A stretch of 64,000 nt of DNA from Myripristis murdjan (Eukaryota > Chordata > Actinopteri > Holocentriformes > Holocentridae): the NCBI RefSeq assembly GCF_902150065.1, contig NC_043983.1, positions 15,376,821 through 15,440,820 on the forward strand, written 5' to 3'. Within the stretch, counting starts at the first letter, position 1. Each line of letters opens with the position of its first letter. The notes beneath the pieces were generated by a model. The model did no database searches and had not been told where the DNA came from. It saw nothing but the letters and a program-made list of their open reading frames with translations. Of the stretch, positions 34,664 to 47,161 are shown piece by piece. The translations under genes and the position numbers were made by a program.

Positions 34664-37530
34664 TGTTGGGTTAAAAACAACCCAATTTGGGTAGTTTCCC
34701 AACCCAGCGCTGGTTAAATATTGGACAGAACACACGCTGGGTTATTTTAACCCAACAAATTGGGTTGGTTCCCTTAACACAGCAATTGGGTTGTTTATAC
34801 AACCCAGTTGGGTTGTTCATATAACCCAATTAAGGGTTCACATTGACTACACTGCTGGGTTCTTTGAACCCAGCCAGTTGGGTTACTAATATTTAATATA
34901 TAATTATTACTTATTTATATCACAATTATAATTATGTGCTTGCCTTGAAAAGGCAACACATCTTAAAATCTTGCATACTTATTATTTTTATTATTATAGT
35001 TTGTTTTTCTGCAATTTTTTTGGAGCGCTACTCCTCCTACAGCTTTTGTTTTAGCCCCAAACAATAAAATATCTCAATGTGTGGCCCGATTGGGAGAAGT
35101 GTGCTATTACTTTAATTAGGAGTCTGACTCATGGAATTTATATATGCAATACACAATTTTCACTCCACATGCATAAATATGGGATAAAGTAGTAGGAAAA
35201 TTAGTTCTGCTTTGAAAAATGTAAATACAAAAGCAGAGTAGCTTAAACTTTTTAAACGCTGACACTTAACAAGGCAGGAGTGCTAGCTCTCTCCCTCATA
35301 GACTCCCATTATATCTGGAACCCACAGTCTCTGGAGAGAAGGAGAAACATACACTTTAACTCACTGAATCACTGGCATTTTTGGGAGTTGGAAAATAATT
35401 TTCACACAGTTTGGCAGCCCAAATCCTTACCTTTCTCATGATATCTTTTATTTTCCACTCGGACTTACTGTCATTGAGGAAAAAGCAGCTGTTTAACCAC
35501 TACTTTTAGGCGATTCTCTCCCAAGCACCACTGTCACTCATGCTGTGTGCTTTGTAGAGCCTCATTTCTGGCTCAGGCCACGTAAGCTCCAATGGCACAG
35601 TGGATAGTCTCTGCCTGCCATGCAGGAGACCAGGGTTCACCCCACTTGGGCAAGAGCAACAACACTACAGAACCCAACAGCATAGGCCTGGTGGTTTACC
35701 ACATGTTCAGGCGGTCACAAAGGGTGGCACGCACATCAAAGTTTCTTGATTAAATATATTTTCACACCAATAATGTAACAATAAATCTTTATTATAAATC
35801 AAAATTTACAGAGCACATAACATAAAGACTCTTTATATACAAACTTTTTAACAGCTCTGCTCCAAAACATTAGCTTACTATTTTACTAACAAAATGTATT
35901 GAGAGCAACAGTCTCTCCTGAACAAACCTGAACAAAATAAATCATATTTTCAGAACAGGGGGAAAACATATAGCTATGAGAAAGAATGATAAAAAGAACA
36001 AGAGGGAGAGGAGAGAGAAAGGAAGAGATGGTTGGGGGGGATCCAGGCCAGTCTACTTGCAAGAGAGTTCAAAAACCACGCTCTGGAAAAACTGCCAAGT
36101 AGGCGTACACTCTTTTGGATAGTGTAAGTCAGGGGTCACCAATCGTGTGCCATGGAGGGCCAAGAGGCTGCAGGTTTTCATTCCAACCAAGACCTCCACC
36201 AGGTGACTTCACTGATCACCTCACCTTGTATCAGAAAAGAGGAGCTAATCAGTGAAATCACTGAGGTGGCACCGTTCAAACACAGTTTGAGTGACAGACC
36301 TGATTCAAAGTTTACCTGTGTCACAAGACCTTGATCTACACATCTCGTAATTACAAGTTTTTGCCATCTTGTACTGTTTTTGAGCTGTGGCAGTTTTAGT
36401 TTGAGAGTTGTTTCTGCTCCCTCTGAGGTCTGACAGTGGGTTTGTGTTGGGGGAAGGCTGCAGGCAGCTGCAGTGACACAGGAGTGGAGGAGGGGAGAGC
36501 ACAGCACACCAGGCTTAAAGAGTGTTAAACAAGTCTTCACAGCGGCCAGACACTTGGTCAAATGAAAACAAAAATGTCATACTTTTGTGTGAATTTTTGT
36601 CCTCTTTCCATCTGCATAGGTTTGAAAGCAGTCAGACTTTTACTTTAGTCACCAGGGGCCTAATTAGTGCCAGGTGGCTGCCAATTGCCTGCCTATTCAC
36701 ACCAGAGTCCACAGGAAAAAAAGGAGGTGTTGGTGTTGGCCAGTCCAAATTTGAGGGCCCTCTTCCAGAGAGGGAGGGCCCTAAATATATAAAGTCAAAT
36801 ATCCAGAAACCAGTTAGGAGAAAAACTGACTGTCTCGCTGAATTGTGTGCTGCAGTCATGGAGGGAGGTCCTGAGGCACTCTGTGAATATATAAAATCCT
36901 TTATTCGAACTGGGAGACCCAACGCGTTTTGATGATTACATCTTCATCAGGGGTGTGTGAACATCAAGTGCACAGGTGTAGATTTAAAAGGTGAGGAGTG
37001 GTGACATGACCCTGTCTTAAAGGACTACAACCAGTAGTTCATACACATGAAAATAAAACCAAGCATGTTAAAAACAACATTACCTGAGCAAATACTTGAA
37101 AGCCCATATCACAAACCACAATTTTAAAACAAGAAAGCACATGAACATAATGAACAAGGGTAAGAAAGGTTGGCCAACCTTGGATGAGCATCAGTACAAG
37201 TAAACCATAAACAGAAAAACCTTGATGACCTTAAACCGAAGGATTACACTGCCCACTAGTGGTTCCAAACAGAATAACTGGTTCTGCACACGTGGGTGGT
37301 GCTTGGTTGTGCATGCCCGAACGTCAACCCAAGGTGTTGGGTTGTCCAAAATAAACCAACACAACATTATAGAAATTACAACCCAACAGCTAACAACTCC
37401 ATTCCCAACAGAAATAACCCAGCGAATTGGGTTGTCAGAATACCCAATTCAATGAAAATAACCCAACTAAATTAACCAACAGACTCAACCTAGCAGTTGG
37501 GTTGAAAAAACAACCCAGCATTTCTTTGTG
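34664..37530. mobile_element. AACCCA-rich element or nested repeat cluster
   Basis: Both ends carry many AACCCA/TGGGTT words, as in TGTTGGGTTAAAAACAACCC at the left and GTTGGGTTGAAAAAACAACC near the right end. Between them lie other repeats: a GGGTCACCAA...AGGCTGCAGG unit at about 36129-36180, and an ATCTTCATCAGGGTGTG-like unit at about 36890-36960. Its right edge coincides with the left edge of duplicated copy B. Whether it is one element with nested insertions or several is not settled. No gene recognised. Confidence 0.5.
35586..35652 (+). ncRNA. tRNA-Gly(GCC)-like sequence, probably SINE or pseudogene
   Basis: TGGCACAGTGG fits a box A, GGGTTCACCCC resembles box B, and a 5-bp stem encloses the loop CTGCCAT, which would put GCC in the anticodon. 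Five of seven acceptor pairs form, but the T stem is poorly paired. I read it as a decayed tRNA or the head of a tRNA-derived SINE rather than a working tRNA gene. Confidence 0.4.
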
Positions 37531-37544
37531 TGAGGGAAATCAGT

Positions 37545-37580
<36 letters not shown>

Positions 37581-37673
37581 AGCCTAATAAATTTCATGAA
37601 ATCACGTCACTGTGCATTCAAAAAGGTACGGTGCCATTAATGTATAGTTTACAAAATGTTACTGTATTCTCAG

Positions 37674-39800
37674 GAAGACCATTCAACCCCCACTACATCC
37701 TGAAGAGTGCCGTTGGTAATGTCATCTCCGCTGTCGTCTTTGGACATCGCTTTGAGTACAGTGATGAAGGTTTTCAAAACCTCCTGCGGTTGGACAATGA
37801 GGCTGTTTTGCTTGCTGGGACAGCCAGGGCTCAGGTGGTTAATTCCATATATAACATAGCTCAAACATTAGGATATTGTGATCACAAAGCACACCACACT
37901 TGTCTATTGCTGATCACAACGTTGTCCCTCATCCAGCTCTATGATGCCTTTCCGGGCCTGTTGAATTACCTGCCGGGACCTCACCAGACCATCCACTCCA
38001 ACTACAGGAAGATCGTAGCTTTTTTGCAGATGGAAATACAGAAGCACCAGGAGGAGTGGAACCCAGAGGACCCTCAAGATTACATAGACACATACTTGGC
38101 AGAGATTGAGAAGGTATCTCTACATTTTCCATAAAAGCTCCCTACAACTCAGTTCAATTTACTTCAGTTCAGTTCAGCACAGTGCAATGAAAAATGTATT
38201 GTCCTGTTAGCGGGACAGGGTTTACACAAAAAACCCACAGCACACATACAATAAAAATACATGCTTTATGTAAGGAAACTGAAACAACATAATTTCACAA
38301 CATAAACAATACGGGCCAATATCAGGCAAAGTGTCATTAGCTTGATGGTTACAATAATAAAATACCACTCATCAGTGCAAAAGACAACCTCTTTTACATT
38401 ACCTAATGCATAAATTTTTTTAGCAATTAATGTGCAAAAATAAGTGAGTTGAAGAAAAGATAAATAAGTCCCAACTTCTTTCACTGTTGAGTTTACACAC
38501 TGAAGTGGCACCCGGAGTTTATTTATTCAAACTGCACTCTACTGGGGTGACTTGTTGGAAATAGTTTGGCCTTCTTCACCACAGGCCTGTCAAGAGATCA
38601 GGTCAGTTTTACCTGGCTCAGAAATCTCACAGCCTGTTTTCATCAGGTCCCATAGTCTGATGTTTGTCCCATGATTACGTTGCCCAAAGCAACCAAACTG
38701 CAATTTAACAAGATAAAACAGATAATCGAGGTCATTAATTTATCACACAAGTTCATAGAGTTCAGATAACACTTCACAGTAAGGTTCCTGAGCTAATTAG
38801 AATTAATGATTAATGACATAGTTAATGATGAACTAATATATCTGCTATCTAAATCTTACTTAGTCATCACTCCATGACTAATCAGTATTTAAGGGAAGTT
38901 AATTTTGAGCCTTGATAGTTACCAGTGAGGAAATCAGGAGTAAAGCAAGATCTATGTTTGCTGAAGAATCATTATTGTATGATAATGTTGGGCCACCATG
39001 AGCTGCCAGAACATCTTCAGTGAAGATGGACCACCATTCTTCCAAAAGATGTTGCCTCATTTGATGTTTTGATGATGAGGTTGGAGAGTGCTGTCTAAGA
39101 AGCTGGTCCAAAATCTCCCATTGAGGCTCACTATAGTTGCAATCTGGTGACACTGAAGGCCGTAGCATGTGATTTATATCATTTTTTCTTTTTCTGCCAG
39201 AAAGGCTAACCCTAACCCCTAAAACAGCTTTCTGGTAGAAATGGAGAGGCTTTCTGGCAGAAAGCCCTGTGGGCAAACTTCTCCCACAACCTGGATGGGG
39301 GCAATGTCTGTCATTGTGTAAGAGACCGCTCCCATCAGGATATAAATGTTTCATCACAGGATAAAGCTGATTACTCAGAATGATTTACACTGAACTTTCC
39401 CACTAAGGTGAAAAGTGGACCCAAACCATGCCAGAAAAATGTCCCCCACAGCATAAGAGAGCCATCGTACCCCCTCAATGTAGGGGTCAAAGAATTGAAG
39501 CTTGTAGTGTTTTCTTGGTGGACGCTCACCTCTCCAGAATATAGTGAAGGATGATTCATCAGATCACATCACTTTTTTCACATACTTGCCTCACTGCCTG
39601 TGATTTTTGCATTACTGAACTCTCAAATGTGCCTTTGTCATTGTATTGAGGGGTTTATGTACTACAACCCAACTATAATATCTCCCTCTATATCTTTTGG
39701 ATACTGTACCACCCCTGCAGTTGAGTCCCTGCAGTCCACAGCTGGTGAATGATTAGTTGGGAACCTTATTGTAAAGTGTTACTGGAATTTCTTTCTTTCT

Positions 39801-39844
<44 letters not shown>

Positions 39845-41359
39845 GTTTGTTTGTTTGTTTGTTTGTTTTGTTACCAATAGGTTCTCAGGTATTTCTGCCT
39901 GTCAACCAATTCTGCTGCTTTTCCATTTGTTTGGGAGAAGATCTCATCAGGTCATTAACATGTGTGATATAGACATAAACAACTTGGCCATGTCAATATT
40001 CCACTTGTTTCAAGAGGCAGAGGATTAATTATCTGCAGACCTGACACAATTTTGACTTATATATTGCCTGTTATTATTGTTTCAAATGTATGAGTGGCAA
40101 AAGAACACATCAGTGGGGGGAGTCAGTAGATGAGATGAACATGCCCTTGATGAGTTTTTAAGAAATTAAAAAAATTGTCTACAAGAGAGTGTAATGGTAA
40201 ATTATCAGTATAAAATATCACATTCCATACATGAACAATGAATAAAGTAGCCCATAATAGCAAAACACAGTGTAAATTACCATAAAATAATCTTTTCTGC
40301 CAGAGAAAAGGGGATCCCCACGCTGGCTTCAACACAGAGACCCTGACAATTTGCACCCTTGACCTGTTTGAGGCTGGGACAGAGACCGCTGCTACCACTT
40401 TACGCTGGGCGCTGGTTTTTATGATGAACTACCCAGAGATACAGGGTTGGTGAAATCCCCCTCATTAATCATTCCCATAGAGGCTGTGGTTGTTTTTGCA
40501 TACCCGTTTTTGAGGTTTTTCAGCTGGTATATGCTCAAGGGGCTGCGATCAATTCAATGAACATTCTTGTAACTCTGCAGAGAAGGTCCAGGCAGAGATA
40601 GACAGAGTGATCGGACAGTCCCGTCAGCCCACGATAGCTGACAGACCAAACTTGCCTTATACTGATGCTGTCAACCATGAGACTCAAAGGATGGGAAATA
40701 TTGTCCCTCTGGGATTCCCCAAAATGGCTGGTAAAGATGCCACACTAGGAGGATATTTCATTCCCAAGTTAAAGACACGTTAATAAAACTCACCCTCATA
40801 AAATCAGTAAATTGTTAACTTACAACTGGCACCACAAACATGTTATGCCCCTTTTTCTAGGGTACAGCCATTTCTGTAAACCTTTCATCTGTGCTGTTTG
40901 ACAAGAATGAGTGGGAGACTCCTGACACTTTCAACCCTGAGCACTTCTTGGATTCAGAGGGCCAGTTCCGCAGAAGAGAAGCCTTCTTGCCATTTTCAGC
41001 AGGTCTTTCCCATACTATCCCTTTTTCAGTAGTTGTCATACTGTTTAATTTATCAAAATGATTTGAGATCGCATTTTGAATTCGGGATGTTCATAAGACT
41101 CCATTTCCAAATAGTAACTGTCAGCAACACATACATCAGTTAAGAATGAGCTCAACTACAGCTGCTGTTGACTCTGTTCGTAGGTAAACGTGCGTGTCTT
41201 GATGAGCACCTGGCTCGGATGGAGCTCTTTGTTTTCTTTGCCTCCCTGCTCCAGCTTTTCACCTTCACCCCTGTTCCTGGAGAAATGCCGAGCCTGGAGG
41301 GTGTGATGGGCTTCACCTATTCCCCTGAGGAGTTCAAGATACTTGCCATGCCACGATGA
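37674..41359 (+). pseudogene. P6: exons 4-9 of a P2-like CYP2 gene, probable pseudogene
   Basis: Exons: 37674-37834, 37937-38113, 40304-40445, 40581-40768, 40861-41002, 41184-41359, all in frame and very close to P2. Exons 1-3 (anchor, hinge, WxxxR) are absent; the sequence upstream is an AACCCA-rich repeat. The exon 7 donor is AAG/TTAAAG where P2 has AAG/GTAAAG, so normal splicing is lost. The haem loop reads FSAGKRACLD, with Asp in place of the conserved Gly two residues after Cys. The I-helix keeps AGTET, unlike P2. With no start region it should not give an active enzyme; a transcript could still be made from an upstream sequence. AATAAA at 42103-42108. Confidence 0.85.
38895..39600 (-). 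mobile_element. Tc1-like transposase relic in P6 intron 5
   Basis: Minus-strand fragments show LMLWGTFFWHGLGPL, LRPSVSPDCNYSEPQWEILD and [20 protein letters not shown], the order of the C-terminal part of a Tc1-type transposase. Frames are broken and terminal repeats were not found. Copy A keeps a shorter version in P2 intron 5 (9540-9900), so the insertion predates the duplication. Confidence 0.75.
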
Positions 41360-42834
41360 CTTTCTCACCCTGGGCAGCTCCTTCTATCCAAACACAATTT
41401 CCTGATAACTGGAATCTCCACAGCCACTTTTTCATAGCACAAAATATAGATTATGGATGTCAGCAACTGTGGGAAACGGGACATATCTGTCATTCCCCCC
41501 CCAGTTCTAACCTGCTATATATGTATGAATTTCTTTTATTACTGTCAGTAATACTACTTGGAGGGGCACCCAACAACTCACTTGCTACACTGTTAGTTGT
41601 AGACATAAATTTGTGCCAGCTATTTTGGATTTTTTTTTACACACTGTAAAAGTGTGACAATAATCACTGCTGTTGAAATTCTACGTATGGGCCAAATATT
41701 TCATTTTAAAGACATCTGCCAAGTCAATGCTGACATTCCGAGATTTACAGCCATTTCAATTTGTTGTGTTTTGATCAAACAACAGTACCCACAATGCCTG
41801 GTGGAGAAAGTAGGGAACTCTCTGTGTTCAAGCTCTGGTAATCGTTCTATAATACATCTATAGTGGTAACCTGTTCATTGCTTGTGATAAAATTTTTTGG
41901 GCATGGAAGCAAAGGATATGCTTACTAAGAGGGGTAATTTCTCTGAAAGTTAACTACACGACAGAACTCTGTAGTGGACATTGGGGAACTTTAAGACTGA
42001 GACTATACCATTGCTGTCTGTTTGAAGCATGTGAGGTTAATCACAATATTACACTTTTTCCTGTCCCCCCTGTCTCTTGTCACTTTACTTTTTATTCTTT
42101 ATAATAAAGCAGAAATGCCTTGACAGTACTTTTGCTTGACAAAGATGTCTTGCTTCCTTAAACAGTGCCTAATACAAGTGGCTTGAAGCATTTGAACAAA
42201 ACTGATCTTTTAGAGAGTTTAAGCACACTGTTTCCCCGAGTCTCTTAAGAATTCAAACATAATATTTTGTGTTTTTCTGAAGCTGTTTTTCTATTTCCAA
42301 TCTCTTGCAATGACTAAACAAACTGCAATGCACCAGTTAGGCTCGTGTCATTGCTACTGCCCTCTGCACTGTTTATTTTTCCACCTTTTACTCTGACATT
42401 GATTAACATTAACTCCTGTCTCCGGTCATAGTAGTCTAATGTTGAGATGTGCTCTGAATTACATTTCAGATCATGCTTCATCACATTGCTGAGCTGAGAA
42501 TGTTTGATGCGCAACATGTTGTATGTTTGCTTTGTGTTATTCATAATAATTATTTAGGTTTTTAAAGATTATCCTTATTAATTGCTTAACCCTAACCTGT
42601 CCTATGATGGAGATATCTTGTTTGTAAATGCAATACGTAGGTGTGGCCTATAGTGGGTTATGTAAGACTGTGACATTTATTCTGGGCACTTTTGTACAGA
42701 CTTTGAACTAGGCTGCTTTATCATTTTTTCTTTCTTTTTTCTGTTATACAAGGATCATTAGACACTGGGTGTATGAACCCTGAAAATATTGCATTTACCG
42801 TGGGTGAAAAACCATTCAAACCCACAGGTTCTTT
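41360..42834 (+). other. Spacer between P6 and P7
   Basis: Collinear with 11582-13481. Contains the AATAAA at 42103-42108 and the empty TTAA site at 42158-42161 that carries a piggyBac-like MITE in copy A. No gene seen. Confidence 0.5.
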
Positions 42835-42894
42835 GAGAGCAAAATAATAAAATAAATAAATAAATAAATAGGAACAGCGATATTTTCCACACTG
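42835..42894 (+). promoter_or_regulatory. Conserved 5' flank element of P7, split by (ATAA)n
   Basis: GAGAGCAAAATAA, then a run of ATAA/AATA units, then AGGAACAGCGATATTTTCC, ending about 26 bp before the ATG. P3 has the same two halves without the microsatellite. Confidence 0.4.
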
Positions 42895-42919
42895 CTTGTT
42901 AGTTTTGCCCAGCTTAGCC

Positions 42920-45900
42920 ATGTGGCTCTATAATTTTTCATTGGGACTTGACCTCGAGGTGATACTGCCGGTTTCCATTTTCTTCTTCCTGATAGCCATT
43001 TTTCTCAGGAGCAGGAATCCTCCAAACTATCCTCCAGGACCGCCGGGTCTGCCCTTTGTGGGGAACTTCTTCAATTTGGACCATAAACATCCTCACATTT
43101 CTTTTACCAAGGTAGGTTTGTTAGCCAAATAGAGGCTGGGGCATCACATAGAAGGGGGCTGTTGGAACTGACAGTGCTCAGGTTCTCACAGGGGAACCTC
43201 TTTCCTTTAAGAAATAACTTATATAATAGAAAGATAAAGAAAGAGTTATGCAGTACTAAGTACTAAGTTAAGTTGTTCAGGCAGAAGTGATGAGGGGAGA
43301 AGAAAAGAAGGGTGTGGCTGAGATTTGAGGTCAGCAGATGATGAATTCCTAACATTCAAGTCACTTTTACTACATGAGGTTATCCGTCAACTTTAGACCA
43401 AGCACAAAGGTCGTTATACAGTAGTTATGCATGACCCTGATGCACAGAGGGCAAGCTCCAAGTCCCTCATCAGATACTGAAGATGTGAGACAAGGTGAGC
43501 ATGCAGCCTCAGTAGAATATATATGCCTATGGCATGGTTTAAAGGTCATTAACCAAAATAACAGAAAATTATTTTATTATTTTATTATTTATTTATTATT
43601 TCATATCAGAAGAAAAATATAAGTAAGCAAGCTGAGAGGGACCAAGAAAGCAGGCACGTGGTTTTGTTAGACAAATGAGGGCAACATACAGTACTCAAAG
43701 CAAGGATACTCAATAAATCTTCTGGACCCATAACATTTGTAAATAAAACACAACTCAACTTAAGCAAATCACAACTGAACCTGAAATGAACAGAGCAGAA
43801 CCTGACCAAACTACATCACACAAAAGGGGGACTTGCAGTTGGCTAGAATACAAATGACTAAACTAAACAAAGTACATTAAATAAATGGCTAGGTTGTAGA
43901 AAACAGTGTCTACAAAATACTATGTAGCATTCTAGGTAATATTTCCAAAAATTTGATCACCACTTGAGCAATAACTATAGATGAAAATAATTAAAGAGCC
44001 TTTTATATTTTATGCCTTCATCAAGGAATACTCAGCAGCCCCTAGTTACAATACCTGAGGGACCGTGCAGGGATATAGGGGCACAGATATTCTGAAATAT
44101 ATAAGCTGGAGCTAACTTGTACAGGGCCTTAAGTTTTTTTAAATTCAATCCTACATTCCACTGTTAGCCACTGCACTTAAGGTTCTAGCTTCAAACTGTT
44201 AATCCATATTGTTGTGGAACAGTTATTTTGTTAATATGTTGTGTTTTTGTTTAGTTTATTTTTGTTGCTCACCAACATCATGACGCCATGCTTGCTGTTT
44301 CACTAACGTTTGCTCTTCTCTTTTGTAATGTCTACAGCTAGCTGAGGCCTATGGGAATGTGTTCAGCATCCGTTTTGGGAGTGATGAGATGGTGTTTGTG
44401 TGTGGGTACAAGATGGTGAAGGAGGCCATAGTGACACAGGCAGAGAACTTTGTGGATCGGCCGTACAGTCCATTGTTTGAGAGGGTATATAATGGGACAT
44501 CAGGTGAAACTCTTTCTCCCTCTCTTCCTCTCTCATGATGTACAGAAATGAGTTATCACAACCCTTATACTGTTTATTACATCTTCATTGTCCATAGCCG
44601 GTCTATTCATGAGCAGTGGTGAAATATGGAAGAAACAGCGGCGTTTTGCCCTGTCGACCTTACGTAGCTTTGGTCTGGGAAAAAGCTCTATGGAATGGTC
44701 TATTTGTGAGGAGTGTCACCATCTACTGGAAGAGATGGAGAAAGAGAAAGGTATACAGAAGAATTAACTTTGATTCCCTCCTCATTACATATTTCTAAGC
44801 AATATATTTGACCAGAAGACTTCAATATTCCAGGTGGAGCTTTCAATCCAGCAAGACTCTTCAACAACGCTGTATCCAACATCATTTGCCAGCTAGTGAT
44901 GGGGACACGGTTTGACTACAGCGACCATAACTTCCAGATCATGCTTAAGTACCTGTCTGGAGCCATGCAGCTGCAGGGCAGCATATGGGGTCTAGTAAGC
45001 AGAAAATAGTGTGAAGGGTCAGAGGGTAGTAGAACACAAATGGAAATGTACATAAAATGTCACCTCACTGGCAATTTTCCTCTAATAGTTGTATGAGGCG
45101 TTTCCTGGAGTGATGAAACACTTGCCTGGTCCTCACAACAAAATGTTCAGTTATTTTAAATACTTGGAGAGATTCATCAGTCAGGAGGTACAGGGGCACA
45201 AGAAGGACCTGGACCCCAATAATCCACGAGACTACATTGACACTTTCATCCTGGAAATGCAGAATGTATGTGAGCAACCACAGAGTACATAGGCTGTAGA
45301 ATAGCACATAGGCTGCAGAATCATCTCTTCTGCCTGTCAAGCCACTATTCATTCACCACTCTGTATCTCTGCTTCATTTCTGAGCAGCACCAAGGAGAGT
45401 CTAATCTGGGCTTCAATGAGGCCAATCTGGCTCTGTGCTCTCTAGATCTGTTCCTGGCTGGAACGGAGACCACCTCCACCACTTTGTTGTGGGCCTTGAC
45501 TTTCCTCATCAAGAACCCTGATGTTCAAGGTAGGTGAAATACCCAGGGCTCACCTGAGCTTACATACTTCACCAAATAAAATTGCTTAATCATACGCTTA
45601 ATTTATATTTTAGGCTTTGATTGCGTTTTCTAAAGCTTTAATCCTTGTATCTGTATCTGTAGCTTTAATCCTTTGAAACTTGCTTTCTCAAAGGACCTCT
45701 GGAGTGGTGCTTGGTGCATACAATTAAATCTAATAATAATAAAGTTTAGGACAGCACCTTGATCCCTTTAATCACATTTATTGACCCTCATGTTTTGGAG
45801 CAAACTGCTTTGTCAACACACCACATGTGAATGAAAGAACATGCATATTAAACACTCCAGCAGGCAGACTTGACTGAGGAAACAGCAACACCCCTAACAG

Positions 45901-47161
45901 CAAAATATATCTGTGCCGGATCAGGGCCAAACATAGGTCACAATTTGTATCTGTGCCTGTGTCTTTCTTCACAACAGCCCAATACCGGCACACATTTGGA
46001 TAACGGCTCTGTAACAGATTTTGACCGGGCCTGGCCCAGTACAGTGGATAAAGCCATGATATATGGTCTGTATCTGGCCCAGATCTGCAATCCATGCTTA
46101 TGATATGTGGTTTGAATTTGGATTTGGCCCAGATCAGTAATATGATATATGGTTTGGATCTGCCACATGGGAGGTCTGGGGCAAAACTGATGCAGAGGCG
46201 TGTAACGGTGTGACTGCTACGCAAATCTGGCGACTTGAGGGTGGATCCATTCTGGAGTGTACTGCTGTCTGGGACCTGAGTAGGGAGGCAGGGAAAGGTG
46301 CTGGATGGGGTCAAGTTGCTGTCCTGCGACTTTGTTTCCAATTTATTGTTAGCTTAAATACTTCACTTTGACTATCTAGAAAAAGTCCAGGCAGAGATCG
46401 ACAGAGTGATTGGACAGACCCGCCAGCCCACTATGGCCGACAGACCCAACATGCCCTACACTGACGCTGTCATCCATGAGATCCAGAGGATGGGAAACAT
46501 TGTCCCTCTCAACGGACTCAGGATGGCTGCCAAAGACACAACACTGGGAGGTTACTTCATACCCAAGGTGCACACATACATAGACCACAGTCATTCAAGA
46601 AGTCAAAACTGGCTCAGATTTGTTCATGTTTCTTGACAGTGGTGAAAATATGGAACAAAATGTGGGTGAAGTCAGCCAATGTTTGACTTTTACCTCTGAC
46701 TCATGTCAGGGTACTGCCTTGATGCCCATGCTGACCTCTGTGCTGTTTGACAAGAATGAATGGGAGACTCCAGACACCTTCAACCCTGGACACTTCCTAG
46801 ATGCTGAGGGCAAGTTTGTAAGGAGAGAGGCGTTCTTGCCTTTCTCTGCAGGTAAACTTCTTTATCCCTAATCTCAAACATGACCCAACAATGATCACAA
46901 CATAGTCTGGATTTAATCCAGACTATGGTGTAATCCAGAACTGTTTTTCCCCTGCCTGTTTGAATGTGTGTGTTTTTTTCCTCAGGGAAACGTGTGTGTC
47001 TTGGAGAAGGCCTAGCCAGGATGGAGCTGTTCCTGTTTTTTGTCAGTTTATTCCAGAAGTTCACTTTCTCCACACTGGATGGAGTAGAGCTGGATACTGA
47101 GGGAGTAATTGGAGCTACACATGTACCTCACCCCTTCAAGGTCTATGCCAAGGCTCGCTGA
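42920..47161 (+). CDS. P7: CYP2N-like cytochrome P450, intact, 9 exons
   Basis: Exons: 42920-43111, 44338-44503, 44598-44750, 44834-44994, 45089-45265, 45388-45529, 46380-46567, 46710-46851, 46986-47161; 498 residues. It is the block-B partner of P3 and shares its type 1 exon 1 ([14 protein letters not shown]). WKKQR at 130-134, AGTETT at 307-312, EIQR at 364-367 and Cys445 in FSAGKRVCLG are all present. Points that differ from P3: Glu in GSDEMVF, Trp in SMEWSICEE, Thr in MGTRFDY and ATHVPHPFK at the end. Intron 1 is 1.2 kb, lacking the 2-kb transposon of P3, and has lost most of a LINE relic. Intron 6 carries a 381-bp insertion absent from P3. Expected to be an ER monooxygenase. Confidence 0.92.
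44040..44165 (-). mobile_element. Remnant of the L2-type LINE in P7 intron 1
   Basis: Matches the 3' part of the relic at 14600-14765 and then jumps at a TGCA word to sequence that in P3 lies about 1.2 kb further on. The rest was probably deleted in this copy. Confidence 0.55.
45893..46273. mobile_element. 381-bp insertion in P7 intron 6
   Basis: P3 and P7 are collinear on both sides; the extra sequence is flanked by ACC (45890-45892 and 46274-46276). It contains repeated GGCCCAGAT/ATCTG words, and the long minus-strand frame over it (45778-46341) is a by-product. Family not assigned. Confidence 0.65.

Noticed and set aside
34373-34735. Long open frames on both strands rich in Thr-His or Cys-Val
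   Set aside because: They are translations of the (CA)n/(TG)n microsatellite and have no gene-like sequence.
36178-36932. Overlapping frames of 96-136 codons in the spacer
   Set aside because: Located in dispersed repeats (GGCTGCAGG unit and ATCTTCATCAGG unit) with no conserved protein motif.
37427-38134. A single 235-codon exon of P6 starting upstream of exon 4
   Set aside because: The upstream part is AACCCA and (CA)n repeat read through, and the frame also includes intron 4; exon 4 has its usual AG acceptor at 37673.
45778-46341. 187-codon minus-strand frame in P7 intron 6
   Set aside because: It spans a 381-bp insertion with repeated GGCCCAGAT words and unrelated intron on both sides; P3 has no equivalent.
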